A stretch of DNA of 43,239 nt. It comes from an uncultured Clostridium sp. GTDB lineage: Bacteria; Bacillota; Clostridia; TANB77; CAG-508. The stretch lies in the NCBI GenBank assembly GCA_900553405.1, contig USDF01000005.1, positions 1 to 43,239 of the forward strand. Direction: 5' to 3'. The notes under the pieces were generated by a model. The model did no database searches. It was not told where the DNA came from and saw only the letters and a program-made list of their open reading frames with translations. This document shows positions 15,641-24,733 of this stretch, one piece after another. Position 1 is the first letter of the stretch. Each line of letters starts with the position of its first letter. The translations under genes and the position numbers were made by a program.

Positions 15641-17531
15641 TTATTAGCGTCCGCCCATTCCGGCCTCCACCGCCGCCGAAGCCTCCGCCTCCTGAGAAGC
15701 CACCTCCTGATCCACTACCAGAAGAATAGTTAACACTATTATAAGTGTTAGTTATAGATGTATTAATACTATGAATGAAATTATTACTAAAATTACCATG
15801 ACTCATTAAATATAAATAATAATATCCATTAGCATGCATGTAAGTTTCATCCATCATTTGTGGATAAACTACTTTTAGTTGTTTTAATACTGTATCTGCA
15901 ATACCAAAAGCTGTCGCAAATACTAAATATTTTTCCCACAATGCAAGTTCTGGAACTTCTTTTTCTTTCATCATTGAGAAATCTTCCATATAATTTTTTA
16001 AGCCTTTCCAAGCTTCTTGTTCATCTACACCCTTTTGAGTAAGAGTATTATATTTTCCAGCTATTTTTAAAGTATATGTTGCACATATAATAGCTGGGAT
16101 AAAACTTGCAATCATTAAGAAAGGACTAACTATTGAAAGAAAGATAAAACCAATACCTAAACCAGTCCATTTAGAATGTTGCTTTTCTAAAGTAGCATTA
16201 TAATTGTCTTCACGAATTGCTTCGTCTTTTGCTTTATTAGAAATTGAATTAAAACTACTTAAACAAGAAGATGAATGAGAACTACAGTATTTTTGAAATT
16301 CTTTCATTGTAAAAGAATATGTAGAATTTACTTTTTTATACATATTAAATACTACTTTTTCACTTTCTGTTAATAAATTTTCATCTATATTAGTATTTAA
16401 AGTAATCTTAATATTATTCTTTTTATTATCTAATATTTCAAAAGTTAAAAACTTCTTTAAGCATAAATTAAGTGTTGTTGCAGAAATAACATCTGCTGTA
16501 TGCATAGAAATGCTTGAAGTTTTAAAATAATAAACAAAAGCTGCTTGTGCTGCAGAAGAATTTTCATTAGGTATATCTCTATAATATTTTGATGGCATTG
16601 TTGGACTATAGCTTGGTATTTTAGTTAATTCTTCTTTATATTTCTTGATTTTTTTAACTAAATAAACAGCTAAGAAAATACCACCAACATTAGTAATACT
16701 AATAAATGCGATAAATGCGATTTTTCTATTTCTTTCTTGTTTTTGTAATTTTTCTCTTTTAACATTTGCTTCATTTGCCCATTTTGTTTCTTGATTTAAT
16801 ATTGAATTTAATTTTTCAGAAGAAGAAATGTTTTCGTTATTTTCAAACACATATGTAGGAGTAACAACTCTTGCCTCTAACATAGTTCTACTTCTTAAAT
16901 TATCTACTTCAAAATAAACTACATTATTTGATTTTCTTTCAATGTTACCATTTAAAGGACCATGGGCCCATACACGTAAGTCTTCAATATCTGCAACTTC
17001 TGTTGGAAGTGTAATAGTTCCTGTAACTTTTTTTGCAGGAATTGCAGAAGAAGTTGAGATAAATTGCCAATAAAATTCACTACAGTCTGCATAATTTTTA
17101 ACAGCATCTATAATAGTATAATTCATTTCAAAAGTTCTTCTTGCATGACCGTCAACGCTAACTCCCCAAGCTATTTCAAACTCAGTAGAAGATGTATTTA
17201 AAGCATAAAAACAATTTTTAGTAACATGATACATTTCATTATAAATTTGTGTAAAGTCTTTTCTTGTGCCATTTGTTGTTTCAATTAAAGATACATCTTT
17301 AAAACCAGAAAATTTGCTAGAGTCTAATTTAAATGTTTTAAATAAAGTATTTGTATCTTCGATAGAAATATCCCATATTTCAGTTACATTTGCAGTTCCA
17401 TCTGAATTTAATTTAACTTTATAATCTAAATTTTTTAAAGTTAAATCACCAGAAGCATAACATTTACTATTCCAAATTATAAATGCTAAAAGCAAAAATA
17501 GAATAGTAAAAATAAATTTTTTTAATTTCAT
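15612..17531 (-). CDS. DUF2207 domain membrane protein
   Basis: 639 aa from the ATG at 17531, preceded by AGGAGGGG; an in-frame ATG 54 bp upstream lacks an SD and would hide the signal peptide. A signal peptide (1-~27) precedes the extracellular DUF2207 region (beta-rich, ~30-230), a transmembrane helix at ~280-300, a cytoplasmic domain, paired helices at ~470-510, and a Gly/Ser-rich tail typical of the family. The last residues (RTLINYWGRAVLV) are encoded by the palindromic element at 15562-15640, so the original C-terminus was probably shorter. Function is unknown; the LemA neighbour is the usual association. Confidence 0.88.
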   Translation of the reverse strand: MKLKKFIFTILFLLLAFIIWNSKCYASGDLTLKNLDYKVKLNSDGTANVTEIWDISIEDTNTLFKTFKLDSSKFSGFKDVSLIETTNGTRKDFTQIYNEMYHVTKNCFYALNTSSTEFEIAWGVSVDGHARRTFEMNYTIIDAVKNYADCSEFYWQFISTSSAIPAKKVTGTITLPTEVADIEDLRVWAHGPLNGNIERKSNNVVYFEVDNLRSRTMLEARVVTPTYVFENNENISSSEKLNSILNQETKWANEANVKREKLQKQERNRKIAFIAFISITNVGGIFLAVYLVKKIKKYKEELTKIPSYSPTMPSKYYRDIPNENSSAAQAAFVYYFKTSSISMHTADVISATTLNLCLKKFLTFEILDNKKNNIKITLNTNIDENLLTESEKVVFNMYKKVNSTYSFTMKEFQKYCSSHSSSCLSSFNSISNKAKDEAIREDNYNATLEKQHSKWTGLGIGFIFLSIVSPFLMIASFIPAIICATYTLKIAGKYNTLTQKGVDEQEAWKGLKNYMEDFSMMKEKEVPELALWEKYLVFATAFGIADTVLKQLKVVYPQMMDETYMHANGYYYLYLMSHGNFSNNFIHSINTSITNTYNSVNYSSGSGSGGGFSGGGGFGGGGGRNGRTLINYWGRAVLV

Positions 17532-17778
17532 AAAACCCCTCCTATTTATTGGAAATATTATATAAAAAAATGAAAATAAAAACAATAGATTTTTGTGATT
17601 AATAAGAAATTATTGTATTGTAAATTAGTAATATAAGAGTTAAATGTATAAAAGAACATTATAAATAAATGGTAAAGAGTAAATAAAAAGAGTGAAACCT
17701 ATATAATATAAGGTCCACTCAATAAATTATATATATAATTAAAAGCTAATAACTCTAAATTAATTCAAATTACCAATA

Positions 17779-18312
17779 TTAATAGTTTTCAGCTTTTATT
17801 TCGAAATAAGATTGTGGATGTTTGCAAACTGGGCAAACTTTTGGAGCTTCTGTTCCAACAACAATATGTCCACAATTTCTACATTTCCAAATAACAATAC
17901 TTCCTTTTTTGAAAACTTCTCCATCTTCTAAATTAGATAAAAGTTTTTTATATCTTTCTTCATGTTCTTTTTCTATAGCACCAATTCCTCTAAAAGTAGC
18001 TGCTATTTCAGTAAATCCCTCTTCTTCAGCTTCTTTAGCAAATGTTTCATACATATCTGTCCATTCATAATTTTCACCTGCAGCTGCATCAGCTAAATTT
18101 GCTTTAGTATCTCCTATACCATTTAAATATTTTAAATGAATTTTTGCATGTTCTTTTTCATTTTCTGCTGTCTCTAAAAATATAGCAGCAATTTGTTCAT
18201 ATCCTTCTTTTTTAGCAACACTTGCAAAATAAGTATATTTATTTCTAGCTTGAGATTCACCAGCAAATGCAGCTTTTAAATTAGCTTCTGTTTTTGTTCC
18301 TTTTAAATCCAT
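17779..18312 (-). CDS. rbr: rubrerythrin
   Basis: 177 aa. The N-terminal ferritin-like diiron domain (residues ~1-135) contains the Glu/His ligand helices ([33 protein letters not shown]). The C-terminal rubredoxin-like domain carries CRNCGH and [11 protein letters not shown]. Rubrerythrin reduces hydrogen peroxide to water in anaerobes using electrons from rubredoxin. It is monocistronic with its own promoter. Confidence 0.96.
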   Translation of the reverse strand: MDLKGTKTEANLKAAFAGESQARNKYTYFASVAKKEGYEQIAAIFLETAENEKEHAKIHLKYLNGIGDTKANLADAAAGENYEWTDMYETFAKEAEEEGFTEIAATFRGIGAIEKEHEERYKKLLSNLEDGEVFKKGSIVIWKCRNCGHIVVGTEAPKVCPVCKHPQSYFEIKAENY

Positions 18313-18349
18313 AATAAATACCTCCTTAAATAATTTACATCTATATATT

Positions 18350-18377
18350 TATATAATAACTACATTGAGAAAGTCAA
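18350..18377 (-). promoter_or_regulatory. rubrerythrin promoter
   Basis: On the minus strand TTGACT (18377-18372), 16-bp spacer, TATATA (18355-18350). It lies 38 bp upstream of the rbr start. Confidence 0.6.
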
Positions 18378-18467
18378 GAAATTTGTAAAAATATTATGTA
18401 CAAATATTGAAAATTAATGCAATTAAAAAGGAAAATGAAAACAAAAAAGGGTATAAAAAATAAATAC

Positions 18468-18496
18468 TTGACAAAATGCAAACTTAATGAAAGAAT
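18468..18496 (+). promoter_or_regulatory. dut promoter
   Basis: Exact TTGACA (18468-18473) with a weak -10 (AAGAAT or the overlapping GAATAA) 17-19 bp downstream. It is divergent from the rbr promoter. Confidence 0.5.
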
Positions 18497-18530
18497 AATA
18501 AAAACAAAATAAACAAGGAGTTGAAAATAA

Positions 18531-18992
18531 ATGGAAAAAGTAAGAGGATTTGAAATAGCAAAAGGATTTGAAGACAAAGGAATAAATTTACCAGTTAGAA
18601 AAACAAAATATTCAGCTGGATATGATGTAGAAGCAGCAGAAGATTGTATAATACCATCTTTTAAAAAAGGTATGAAACCTACATTAATAAAAACAGGAAT
18701 TAAAGCGTATATGCAAGATGATGAAGTTTTAATATTAGCTAATAGAAGTTCAAACCCTGGAAAGAAAGGTCTTATATTAGCAAATAGTATAGGTGTAGTA
18801 GATAAAGACTACTATGGAAATCCAGATAATGACGGACATATAATGTTTGCATTCTTCAACATAAAAGATGAAGATGTAGAAATAAAAAAAGGAGATTGCA
18901 TAGGACAAGCAATATTCCAAAAATATTTTGTAGCAGATGAAGACGTAGCAGAAGGAGAAAGAATGGGTGGATTTGGATCTACAAATAAATAA
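18531..18992 (+). CDS. dut: deoxyuridine 5'-triphosphate nucleotidohydrolase
   Basis: 153 aa. Trimeric dUTPase motifs are present: SAGYDVEAAED (motif 1), NRSSNPGKKGL (motif 2), ANSIGVVDKDYYG (motif 3, with the catalytic Asp), GDCIGQAIF (motif 4) and the C-terminal GGFGST (motif 5, the flexible arm). It hydrolyses dUTP to dUMP, preventing uracil incorporation. It has its own promoter and terminator. Confidence 0.95.
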   Translation: MEKVRGFEIAKGFEDKGINLPVRKTKYSAGYDVEAAEDCIIPSFKKGMKPTLIKTGIKAYMQDDEVLILANRSSNPGKKGLILANSIGVVDKDYYGNPDNDGHIMFAFFNIKDEDVEIKKGDCIGQAIFQKYFVADEDVAEGERMGGFGSTNK

Positions 18993-18995
18993 AAT

Positions 18996-19043
18996 AAAAA
19001 ATAGCCATTAAAGTAAAAGAGTACTTTGATGGTTATTTTTTTT
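18996..19043. terminator. bidirectional intrinsic terminator
   Basis: The 19-bp arms 18996-19014 and 19022-19040 are inverted repeats with few mismatches (core ATAGCCATTAAAGTA), with A and T tracts on each side. It serves dut on plus and the 57-aa gene on minus. Confidence 0.85.
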
Positions 19044-19215
19044 AATACAATTTTAATACATCTTCAATTACATAAGATACAGGAAGTATATCTTCATTAT
19101 CAGGTTCTACATAAAAGATAGGAGATCCTGAATTTATATCTCTATAAACTGAAACTGTGATAGTGCCACATTTTTTACCCACAATGTTTTGACAACCATC
19201 ATCATTTGTACTCAT
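19042..19215 (-). CDS. hypothetical 57-aa protein
   Basis: 57 aa from the ATG at 19215, chosen because GGGG lies 8 nt upstream; the longer open frame has no SD. I do not recognise the family. It has two cysteines near residues 8 and 16 and a predicted small beta fold (TITVSVYRD, PIFYVEP). A perfect 0A-box sequence lies 63 bp upstream, so Spo0A control is possible. Confidence 0.55.
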   Translation of the reverse strand: MSTNDDGCQNIVGKKCGTITVSVYRDINSGSPIFYVEPDNEDILPVSYVIEDVLKLY

Positions 19216-19275
19216 ATAAACACCCCTTTTCATTTTCGCGATTAAGGCATAATATAGCATACTATAAATGAAAAA

Positions 19276-19285
19276 TTTGTCGAAA
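19276..19285 (-). promoter_or_regulatory. 0A-box-like site upstream of the 57-aa gene
   Basis: TTTGTCGAAA on the plus strand contains the exact 0A heptamer TGTCGAA (19278-19284). Confidence 0.4.
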
Positions 19286-19405
19286 CTTGCAATATAACTC
19301 AAATTTTTTAAAAAAATTTTAAATATAAGATAAATGTATATAATTTTTTGTAAAAATAAATCTGATAAAGTTAATTTAATTATATAAACTTATACATACT
19401 ATTAG

Positions 19406-19434
19406 TTGAATAATAAGCATGTATATGATATGAT
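19406..19434 (+). promoter_or_regulatory. promoter of the accessory gene cluster
   Basis: TTGAAT (19406-19411), 17-bp spacer, TATGAT (19429-19434), placing the transcript start about 20 nt before the first gene. No other comparable promoter was seen before 29 kb on this strand. Confidence 0.6.
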
Positions 19435-19463
19435 TTAGGCAAATAATAGAAAGAGGAGTAACT

Positions 19464-20204
19464 ATGAGCAAGACAATAAAAGTTGCAACATGGAATGTTG
19501 GACAAGATTTAAGAAATAATGAGATAAATGAAGATTCATATAAATATATAAAAGAGCAAATAGAGCAAAATGGAGTTGATATAATTGCATTTCAGGAGGC
19601 TATTACAGAATCTAATAATCTGGAATCATTAGCAAATTATATAAGTCAGAATACAAAACTAAAATACAATGAACAAATTTCATTATCTCCATCAGATATG
19701 AATGAAAATGATAAAATGGGAGTTGCAGTATGTTCAAAATTTAAAATAAGTAATAATGAAAATTATATATTGGAAAATCCAAACTTAATATATAAGAAGA
19801 CAGAAACAATCACGTATTGGTCACATGATAAGGGATTTAACATATCTGAAATAAAAGAATTAAATACTATAGTTATTGGAGGACATTGTTTACCATTTCA
19901 TATATTCGGAGAAACACCTTTAAATTATAAAAAAATATATGAAAAGTTAGAAGATAAAATTTTGAATATGATTAAAACTAAAAAGAACGTTATATTATTA
20001 GGCGATTTTAATTATACGAACATATTTGAATTATTTTCAAATTTAAAAGACAAAATGCAATGTGTTTATGAAGATGAAAACACAAGAAAAAATAAACAAA
20101 TTGATTATATACTAACGACAAAAAATATAAAGAATGATGATTATAAAATTATAGATACATGATTTGACCATAAATTATGTGTGGCAGAGTTAACTATAAA
20201 TTAG
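19464..20204 (+). pseudogene. endonuclease/exonuclease/phosphatase-family protein with in-frame TGA
   Basis: The open frame runs 232 codons to TGA at 20160-20162, then continues in frame as FDHKLCVAELTIN to TAG at 20202-20204. The EEP fold is recognisable from ATWNVG (N11), AFQE (E45), GGHC and LGDFN (D181, N183). The family's essential terminal D-H pair lies after the TGA (codons 235-236), so the conventional product lacks its catalytic His. Family members are Mg-dependent nucleases or phosphodiesterases. The break may be a recent nonsense mutation, readthrough or a sequencing error. SD GAGGAG is present, and it is the first gene of the cluster. Confidence 0.7.
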
Positions 20205-20233
20205 GAAATATAATGATAAAATAGGAGGAATTA

Positions 20234-21178
20234 ATGAAAAGTAAGCTTTCTATTATTGATATAGAAAATAATAAAAACGAATTATCAAAAATTTTACCTA
20301 GCTTGAATATCGATAGCATTTTTTTAGAAAAAGATGGAAAAATAGATAAGGTATTTTATAATCATGATAACTTACATGAATTAAGAAGTTGTGCCAAAGT
20401 TTTAGTAGCCATAGCAATAGGAATTGCTATAGACAGAAAAATGATGGTAAATGGAGAACCTTTGTCGTTACAAACAAAAGTGTATCAAACTATTAAAAAT
20501 GTTGCTAATATTACTAATAAGAATAATATAGAAAAAGTGAAAAGTTGGACAATAGAGAATTTATTGACTCACACAACGGGTTATGAAAGTCAAATGATGT
20601 CAGAAAGGTTTATAGAAAAAATTCCTAAAGATACACTATTAAATTATGCTTTAAATTACGATATACCTTATGAAGTTGGAACTAGGTTTGCTTATAATAA
20701 TGTAGAGCCTTTTGTAATATCAGTATTCTTTCAAGAGGCATTTAATATTAATCTAACACAATTTATTGATGATAATATATTTAAAAAATTAGATATTAAA
20801 GAGTATAGATGGGAAAATTATGGTAAATATTGTCCTGGTGCAACAGGTCTTTATATGAAACACTCAGACTTTCATAAAATAGGGCAAATATTAATTAATA
20901 ATGGAATCTATAATAATAATCAAATTGTATCAAGAAAATGGATTAATCAAATGTGCAAAAAACAATTAGAAACGCCACTTGCATATAAGCCGGAAAGAGT
21001 TTTACCGAAAGTTGGAATTGGGTATTATACTTTTATTTCAAGAGATGGTTATATTTTTAGAGACGGTTCAAATGGGCAATATATTATTTTAAACAAAGAT
21101 AAAAATATATTAATTACTATAATGTCAACAGAAAAAGATATGAAAAATGTAACAGAAGTTTTAAGAGATTTAATATGA
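20234..21178 (+). CDS. class C beta-lactamase-like serine hydrolase
   Basis: 314 aa with no signal peptide, so probably cytoplasmic. The SxxK motif is S52-C-A-K55, the Tyr-Asn motif is Y154-N-N156, and TWTIENLLTHTTGY-type wording (WTIENLLTHTTGY) is typical of the beta-lactamase/esterase clan. The third motif (normally KTG or HxG) is not obvious; DGSNGQ may stand in. Likely an esterase, peptidase or amidase of unknown substrate rather than an antibiotic-resistance enzyme. SD TAGGAGG precedes the ATG, and the gene ends in TGA 11 bp before the next gene. Confidence 0.8.
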   Translation: MKSKLSIIDIENNKNELSKILPSLNIDSIFLEKDGKIDKVFYNHDNLHELRSCAKVLVAIAIGIAIDRKMMVNGEPLSLQTKVYQTIKNVANITNKNNIEKVKSWTIENLLTHTTGYESQMMSERFIEKIPKDTLLNYALNYDIPYEVGTRFAYNNVEPFVISVFFQEAFNINLTQFIDDNIFKKLDIKEYRWENYGKYCPGATGLYMKHSDFHKIGQILINNGIYNNNQIVSRKWINQMCKKQLETPLAYKPERVLPKVGIGYYTFISRDGYIFRDGSNGQYIILNKDKNILITIMSTEKDMKNVTEVLRDLI

Positions 21179-21189
21179 GGTATAAGTGA

Positions 21190-21999
21190 ATGATAATAAT
21201 TGATAAAAATAAAATAAAGGAATTAAATAATATTTCAGCAGACGATCTATACATATTAACTGATTTTGATGGAACTATAACAAAAAACTCAAGTGATAGT
21301 TCGTGGGCAAGTATTTTTAAAAATCCGATAGTTTCAAAAGAATTCATAGAAGAATGTATAAAACTATTTAATTATTATCATAAGTATGAAATTGATGAGA
21401 GTATATCATTGCAAGAAAAAATATTAATTATGAATGAATGGTATAATAAAAATATAGAGACATTGAAAAAATTTAAAATTACTAAAGAAATAATAAATTA
21501 TTCAGCAAATAATGAAAGTATAATGGATTTTAGGGATGGTGCAAAAGATTTTTTAGAAAAAATGAATTCTAAAGGAGTACCTATAATAGTAATATCAGCA
21601 GGAGTAGGAAATATTATACAACAATTTTTAGTTAAGAACAAATGTAACTATTCTAATATTTACATTTGCTCAAATTTTTTAGAATATGAAAATAGTATTG
21701 TAAAGGGAGTTAGAGATAATAACTTAATACATCCATTAAACAAAAATGAAATTTCACTTCCACGCCATATTCAAGAAAAAATCAATAAAAGAAATAATAC
21801 TATACTTCTTGGAAATAGTGTTTTAGATATAAACATGGCTAATAGTAATAAAAATGTATACAAAATAGGATTTTTAGATGAAAAAGTAAAAGAAAGAATG
21901 GATACATTTAAGCAGTATTATGATATTGTTTGTACGGATAATGCATCATATAATGAATTGAAAAATAAATTACTAGAATTTTTTAAAATGGAGGTATAG
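21190..21999 (+). CDS. HAD-superfamily pyrimidine 5'-nucleotidase-like protein (UMPH-1 type)
   Basis: 269 aa. HAD motif I is TDFDGTIT near residue 20, motif II is VISAGVGNIIQQFL, and HPLNKNE plus GNSVLDINMA act as motifs III/IV. ICSNFLEYENSIVKGV and the HxxNKxE segment resemble the cytosolic 5'-nucleotidase III family (UMPH-1), which dephosphorylates UMP/CMP-type nucleotides. The substrate is inferred. It is tightly linked: 11 bp after the previous gene and 1 bp before the next. Confidence 0.75.
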   Translation: MIIIDKNKIKELNNISADDLYILTDFDGTITKNSSDSSWASIFKNPIVSKEFIEECIKLFNYYHKYEIDESISLQEKILIMNEWYNKNIETLKKFKITKEIINYSANNESIMDFRDGAKDFLEKMNSKGVPIIVISAGVGNIIQQFLVKNKCNYSNIYICSNFLEYENSIVKGVRDNNLIHPLNKNEISLPRHIQEKINKRNNTILLGNSVLDINMANSNKNVYKIGFLDEKVKERMDTFKQYYDIVCTDNASYNELKNKLLEFFKMEV

Positions 22000-22000
22000 T

Positions 22001-22531
22001 ATGGAAAAGAAAGAAGATAGAAAGAAAATTTTAATAGCAGGATTTGAAGGAGATGACAATTCTGCCAAAATATTATTAGATGATATAAGAAAAATTTGCA
22101 CTAAAGATAGTTTATATTTGAAAAATGATTTTGAAATAAGCAGTAAACAAATAGAAGAAAAATTATTAAATAATTATGACTATATTTTAATTTTTGGACA
22201 AAAGCCAGATACAAAAATGCTTTATTTAGAAAATAATGCCATTCTTGGAGAAAAGAAATTAGTGACAGATTACAATTATGATATTTTAAAGGAATACTTA
22301 AAAAATCATAAATACGAAGTAGAAAGTTCGTATAATGCTGGTAATTATTTGTGTAATAATGTATTTTTTAGAGCATTAGATTTTAAATTAAAAAATAATA
22401 TAAAATCTAAAATTGCTTTTATACATATTCCAACTATTGATAATATAGAAAACATAACTAATTTATCTAATGCTATAAAGGAGTATATAGATTTTTTAAG
22501 CTTAAATAGAATTATAAAAAACAATAATTAG
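22001..22531 (+). CDS. pyroglutamyl-peptidase I-like (peptidase C15) protein
   Basis: 176 aa, shorter than the usual ~205-215. YNAGNYLCNNVFF contains the probable catalytic C118 and IAFIHIP holds H142. The 24-residue Cys-His spacing matches known C15 enzymes, where Cys144 and His168 are catalytic. E77 is a possible third member, but the Glu-to-Cys interval is ~20 residues shorter than usual. The N-terminal substrate loop (GFxPF) is degenerate. It may have altered specificity or be inactive. It is translationally packed between neighbours. Confidence 0.6.
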   Translation: MEKKEDRKKILIAGFEGDDNSAKILLDDIRKICTKDSLYLKNDFEISSKQIEEKLLNNYDYILIFGQKPDTKMLYLENNAILGEKKLVTDYNYDILKEYLKNHKYEVESSYNAGNYLCNNVFFRALDFKLKNNIKSKIAFIHIPTIDNIENITNLSNAIKEYIDFLSLNRIIKNNN

Positions 22532-22541
22532 GGAGAAATTA

Positions 22542-23027
22542 ATGGAAAAGAAAGTTAGAAAAGCAGTTAGATGCTATTTAATAAAAGATAATAAAATTGT
22601 AGTTACAAAATATAAAGAAGGAAATCAAAAAGAAGGCTACTATGACATTCCAGGAGGAAAAATTGAGGAAGGGGAACTTCCAGAACAAACGGCTATTAGA
22701 GAAATGAAAGAAGAAACAGGAATAGACATTAAAAATCTAAGACATAAAGGAATAATGATAGTAGAGTATCCTAATAGAAAATTTATATTTGATACATTTG
22801 TTTCAAATGAATATGAGGGAACACCACAAAATTTTGAAGAAAATACATCAGAATGGATGAAAATAACAGATTTATTACAAAAAGACAAAATTTTATCTAA
22901 TATAATAATTTTAGATAGATTCTTTATTAAAGGACTAATAGATGATGATTATAACTTTAGTATGCATGTAATTGTTGACGAGCAAGAAAATATATTAAAT
23001 ATAGATTATAATTTAGAGAGTAAATAA
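22542..23027 (+). CDS. Nudix hydrolase
   Basis: 161 aa. A complete Nudix box spans residues 39-61 (GKIEEGE...REMKEETGI), satisfying Gx5Ex7REUxEExGU. The preceding strand YYDIPGG positions the box normally. Nudix enzymes cleave nucleoside diphosphates linked to another group, often damaged or excess nucleotides; the substrate is unknown. SD AGGGAGAAA is 10 bp after the previous gene. Confidence 0.9.
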   Translation: MEKKVRKAVRCYLIKDNKIVVTKYKEGNQKEGYYDIPGGKIEEGELPEQTAIREMKEETGIDIKNLRHKGIMIVEYPNRKFIFDTFVSNEYEGTPQNFEENTSEWMKITDLLQKDKILSNIIILDRFFIKGLIDDDYNFSMHVIVDEQENILNIDYNLESK

Positions 23028-23037
23028 AGGAATAGAT

Positions 23038-23757
23038 ATGGATAAAGTAAAAGAATTTGATAAACTAATACTTCAAATGTCGAAATGTGATAAATGTTTA
23101 AATATGAAAAGCAAAAATAGTATAGATTGCTCATTAATTAACATTTATAAAGATAAAGAATTTTCAAAAAGTATACCCTCAATATGGACTGATTGGTACA
23201 ATAGATTAGATTCTAAAATTATGGTTATAGGTCAAGATTGGGGACCTTATAATGATATGAATAAATACTATAAAGAATATATAAGATGTAAAACTAAAGA
23301 AAATTGGAAAAAAATAATAGAGCAAGAAAAAAGTATGACGAAAAGAATGCTTACAAAATATTTAATAGAATCTGCAAAAAATAATAATATTGATAAAACA
23401 GAAGAAATATTAGATGAATTATATATTACAAATGCTATTATGTGTGCTAGAAAAGGAGATAACTATAGAGGTAATAATATAAAATTAAAAGAGTCAACTT
23501 GTAATTGTATGGAAAATATAAAAGCACAAATAGATATAGTAAAACCTAAAATAATATTAACATTAGGATATTTTCCATTATATTCATTATCAAGTATATA
23601 CAATTTTAAAATAGATAAAAATTTAACACTTACAATTAAAGATAATGGAGAGTTTAATATAGGAGAATTTATTATAATACCATTATTTCATCCTACAGCT
23701 CAAATAAAAAAAGAGGAACAATTAAAACAATATAATAAAATTTGGAAATATATTTAA
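23038..23757 (+). CDS. uracil-DNA glycosylase superfamily protein (family 4-like)
   Basis: 239 aa. The pattern matches UDG families with an Fe-S cluster: an N-terminal C17xxC20, motif IMVIGQDWGP (65-70, in place of GExPG), LYITNAIMCARKG with C136, C155/C157 about 18 residues later, then ILTLGYFPL and IIPLFHPTAQ, corresponding to the HPS/HPxA motif. The Asp/Trp-containing first motif differs from classical family 4, so specificity may differ. Such enzymes excise uracil or related lesions from DNA. Confidence 0.7.
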   Translation: MDKVKEFDKLILQMSKCDKCLNMKSKNSIDCSLINIYKDKEFSKSIPSIWTDWYNRLDSKIMVIGQDWGPYNDMNKYYKEYIRCKTKENWKKIIEQEKSMTKRMLTKYLIESAKNNNIDKTEEILDELYITNAIMCARKGDNYRGNNIKLKESTCNCMENIKAQIDIVKPKIILTLGYFPLYSLSSIYNFKIDKNLTLTIKDNGEFNIGEFIIIPLFHPTAQIKKEEQLKQYNKIWKYI

Positions 23758-23784
23758 TAATTAGACTCTGAAAGTGAAATAAAG

Positions 23785-23943
23785 ATGTTTGATAGATATG
23801 CTAAATTAATTGATGAAATGAATAAATTTGAGAAGGAAGAAAATGTTTACTAGGATTTTCACACCCATCATCTGCAAATGGAAATAGAAAAAATCAATTT
23901 GGATGAAATAAATTTATTAAACATAATTGAAAAATATTTTTAA
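23785..23943 (+). pseudogene. short broken reading frame
   Basis: A frame starting at 23785 reads MFDRYAKLIDEMNKFEKEENVY, meets TAG at 23851-23853, then stays open for 29 codons to TAA at 23941. No SD is evident. It fills the only gap larger than 50 bp within the first half of the cluster. It is probably the residue of a gene; I could not identify the family. Confidence 0.25.
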
Positions 23944-23966
23944 GATGTATTATATTTGGAGGAAAA

Positions 23967-24350
23967 ATGAAAGTATTAAGTATTAGAGAACCATGGGCTA
24001 GTATAATTATAAATGGATATAAAGAATACGAATTTAGAAGTTGGAAAACCAATTATAGAGGGAAAATATTAATACATGCTAGTAAGAACATAGAGAAAGA
24101 AAATGTAGAAAGGTTTAAAGAACTAAATTTAAACTATAAGCAGGGATTTATAATTGGAGAAGCAGAATTAGTTGATTGTATACCAGTTACAAAAGAATTT
24201 GAAGATAATTTAATAAACAAAAATGAACTAGTATATGGAGCAACTAAAAACAGAACAGGTTATGCTTGGAAATTAAGAAATATAAAAAAGATTAAACCTA
24301 TACAAGCAAAGGGACAATTAGGTATTTGGAATTTTGATGAGATAAATTAA
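23967..24350 (+). CDS. ASCH domain protein
   Basis: 127 aa, essentially one ASCH (PUA-like) domain: MKVLSIREPWASIII, EFRSWKTNYRGKILIHAS and the terminal KGQLGIWNF are family hallmarks. ASCH domains are predicted RNA-binding modules, and some bacterial members hydrolyse N4-acetylcytidine. The SD GGAGG is close to the ATG. Confidence 0.88.
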   Translation: MKVLSIREPWASIIINGYKEYEFRSWKTNYRGKILIHASKNIEKENVERFKELNLNYKQGFIIGEAELVDCIPVTKEFEDNLINKNELVYGATKNRTGYAWKLRNIKKIKPIQAKGQLGIWNFDEIN

Positions 24351-24393
24351 AAAATATGTCAAGGAATATTTAAAATTTTAGGAGAAAAATAAA

Positions 24394-24726
24394 ATGGATA
24401 ATTATTATAATTGGTGTTTAAATTTAAAAGAAAATTGGAAAGCAAAAAATGTACAGCGCGTTATGGAACTATTTGACCCAAAAGTAGAGTATTATGAAAC
24501 ACCTACAACCAAAATAAACACAATGCAAGAAATACAACAAATGTGGGAAGAAATAGAAAGTCAAAATACAGATAATATAGAATTCAATATACTATGTCAA
24601 AATGAAGAATGTTGTATAGTAAACTTTATTTTAAAAGATGATATATCTTATGATATGATTTACCAAGTAAAATTAAATAATGAAAATAAATGTATATTTC
24701 TAAAACAATGGTATATGGAGGTGTAA
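24394..24726 (+). CDS. NTF2-like / SnoaL-like small protein
   Basis: 110 aa. The helix-rich start ([23 protein letters not shown]) and the following curved-sheet pattern ending in FLKQWYMEV are typical of the NTF2-like superfamily. The fold is used for many small-molecule enzymes and binding proteins, so no reaction can be assigned. It is preceded by TAGGAG and is 7 bp from the next gene. Confidence 0.65.
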   Translation: MDNYYNWCLNLKENWKAKNVQRVMELFDPKVEYYETPTTKINTMQEIQQMWEEIESQNTDNIEFNILCQNEECCIVNFILKDDISYDMIYQVKLNNENKCIFLKQWYMEV

Positions 24727-24733
24727 ACTTTAT

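Noticed and set aside
20160..20162. Genetic code with UGA as a sense codon
   Set aside because: yqfD and the serine hydrolase gene end at TGA at sensible lengths, Trp is encoded by TGG throughout, and only one gene shows an internal TGA.
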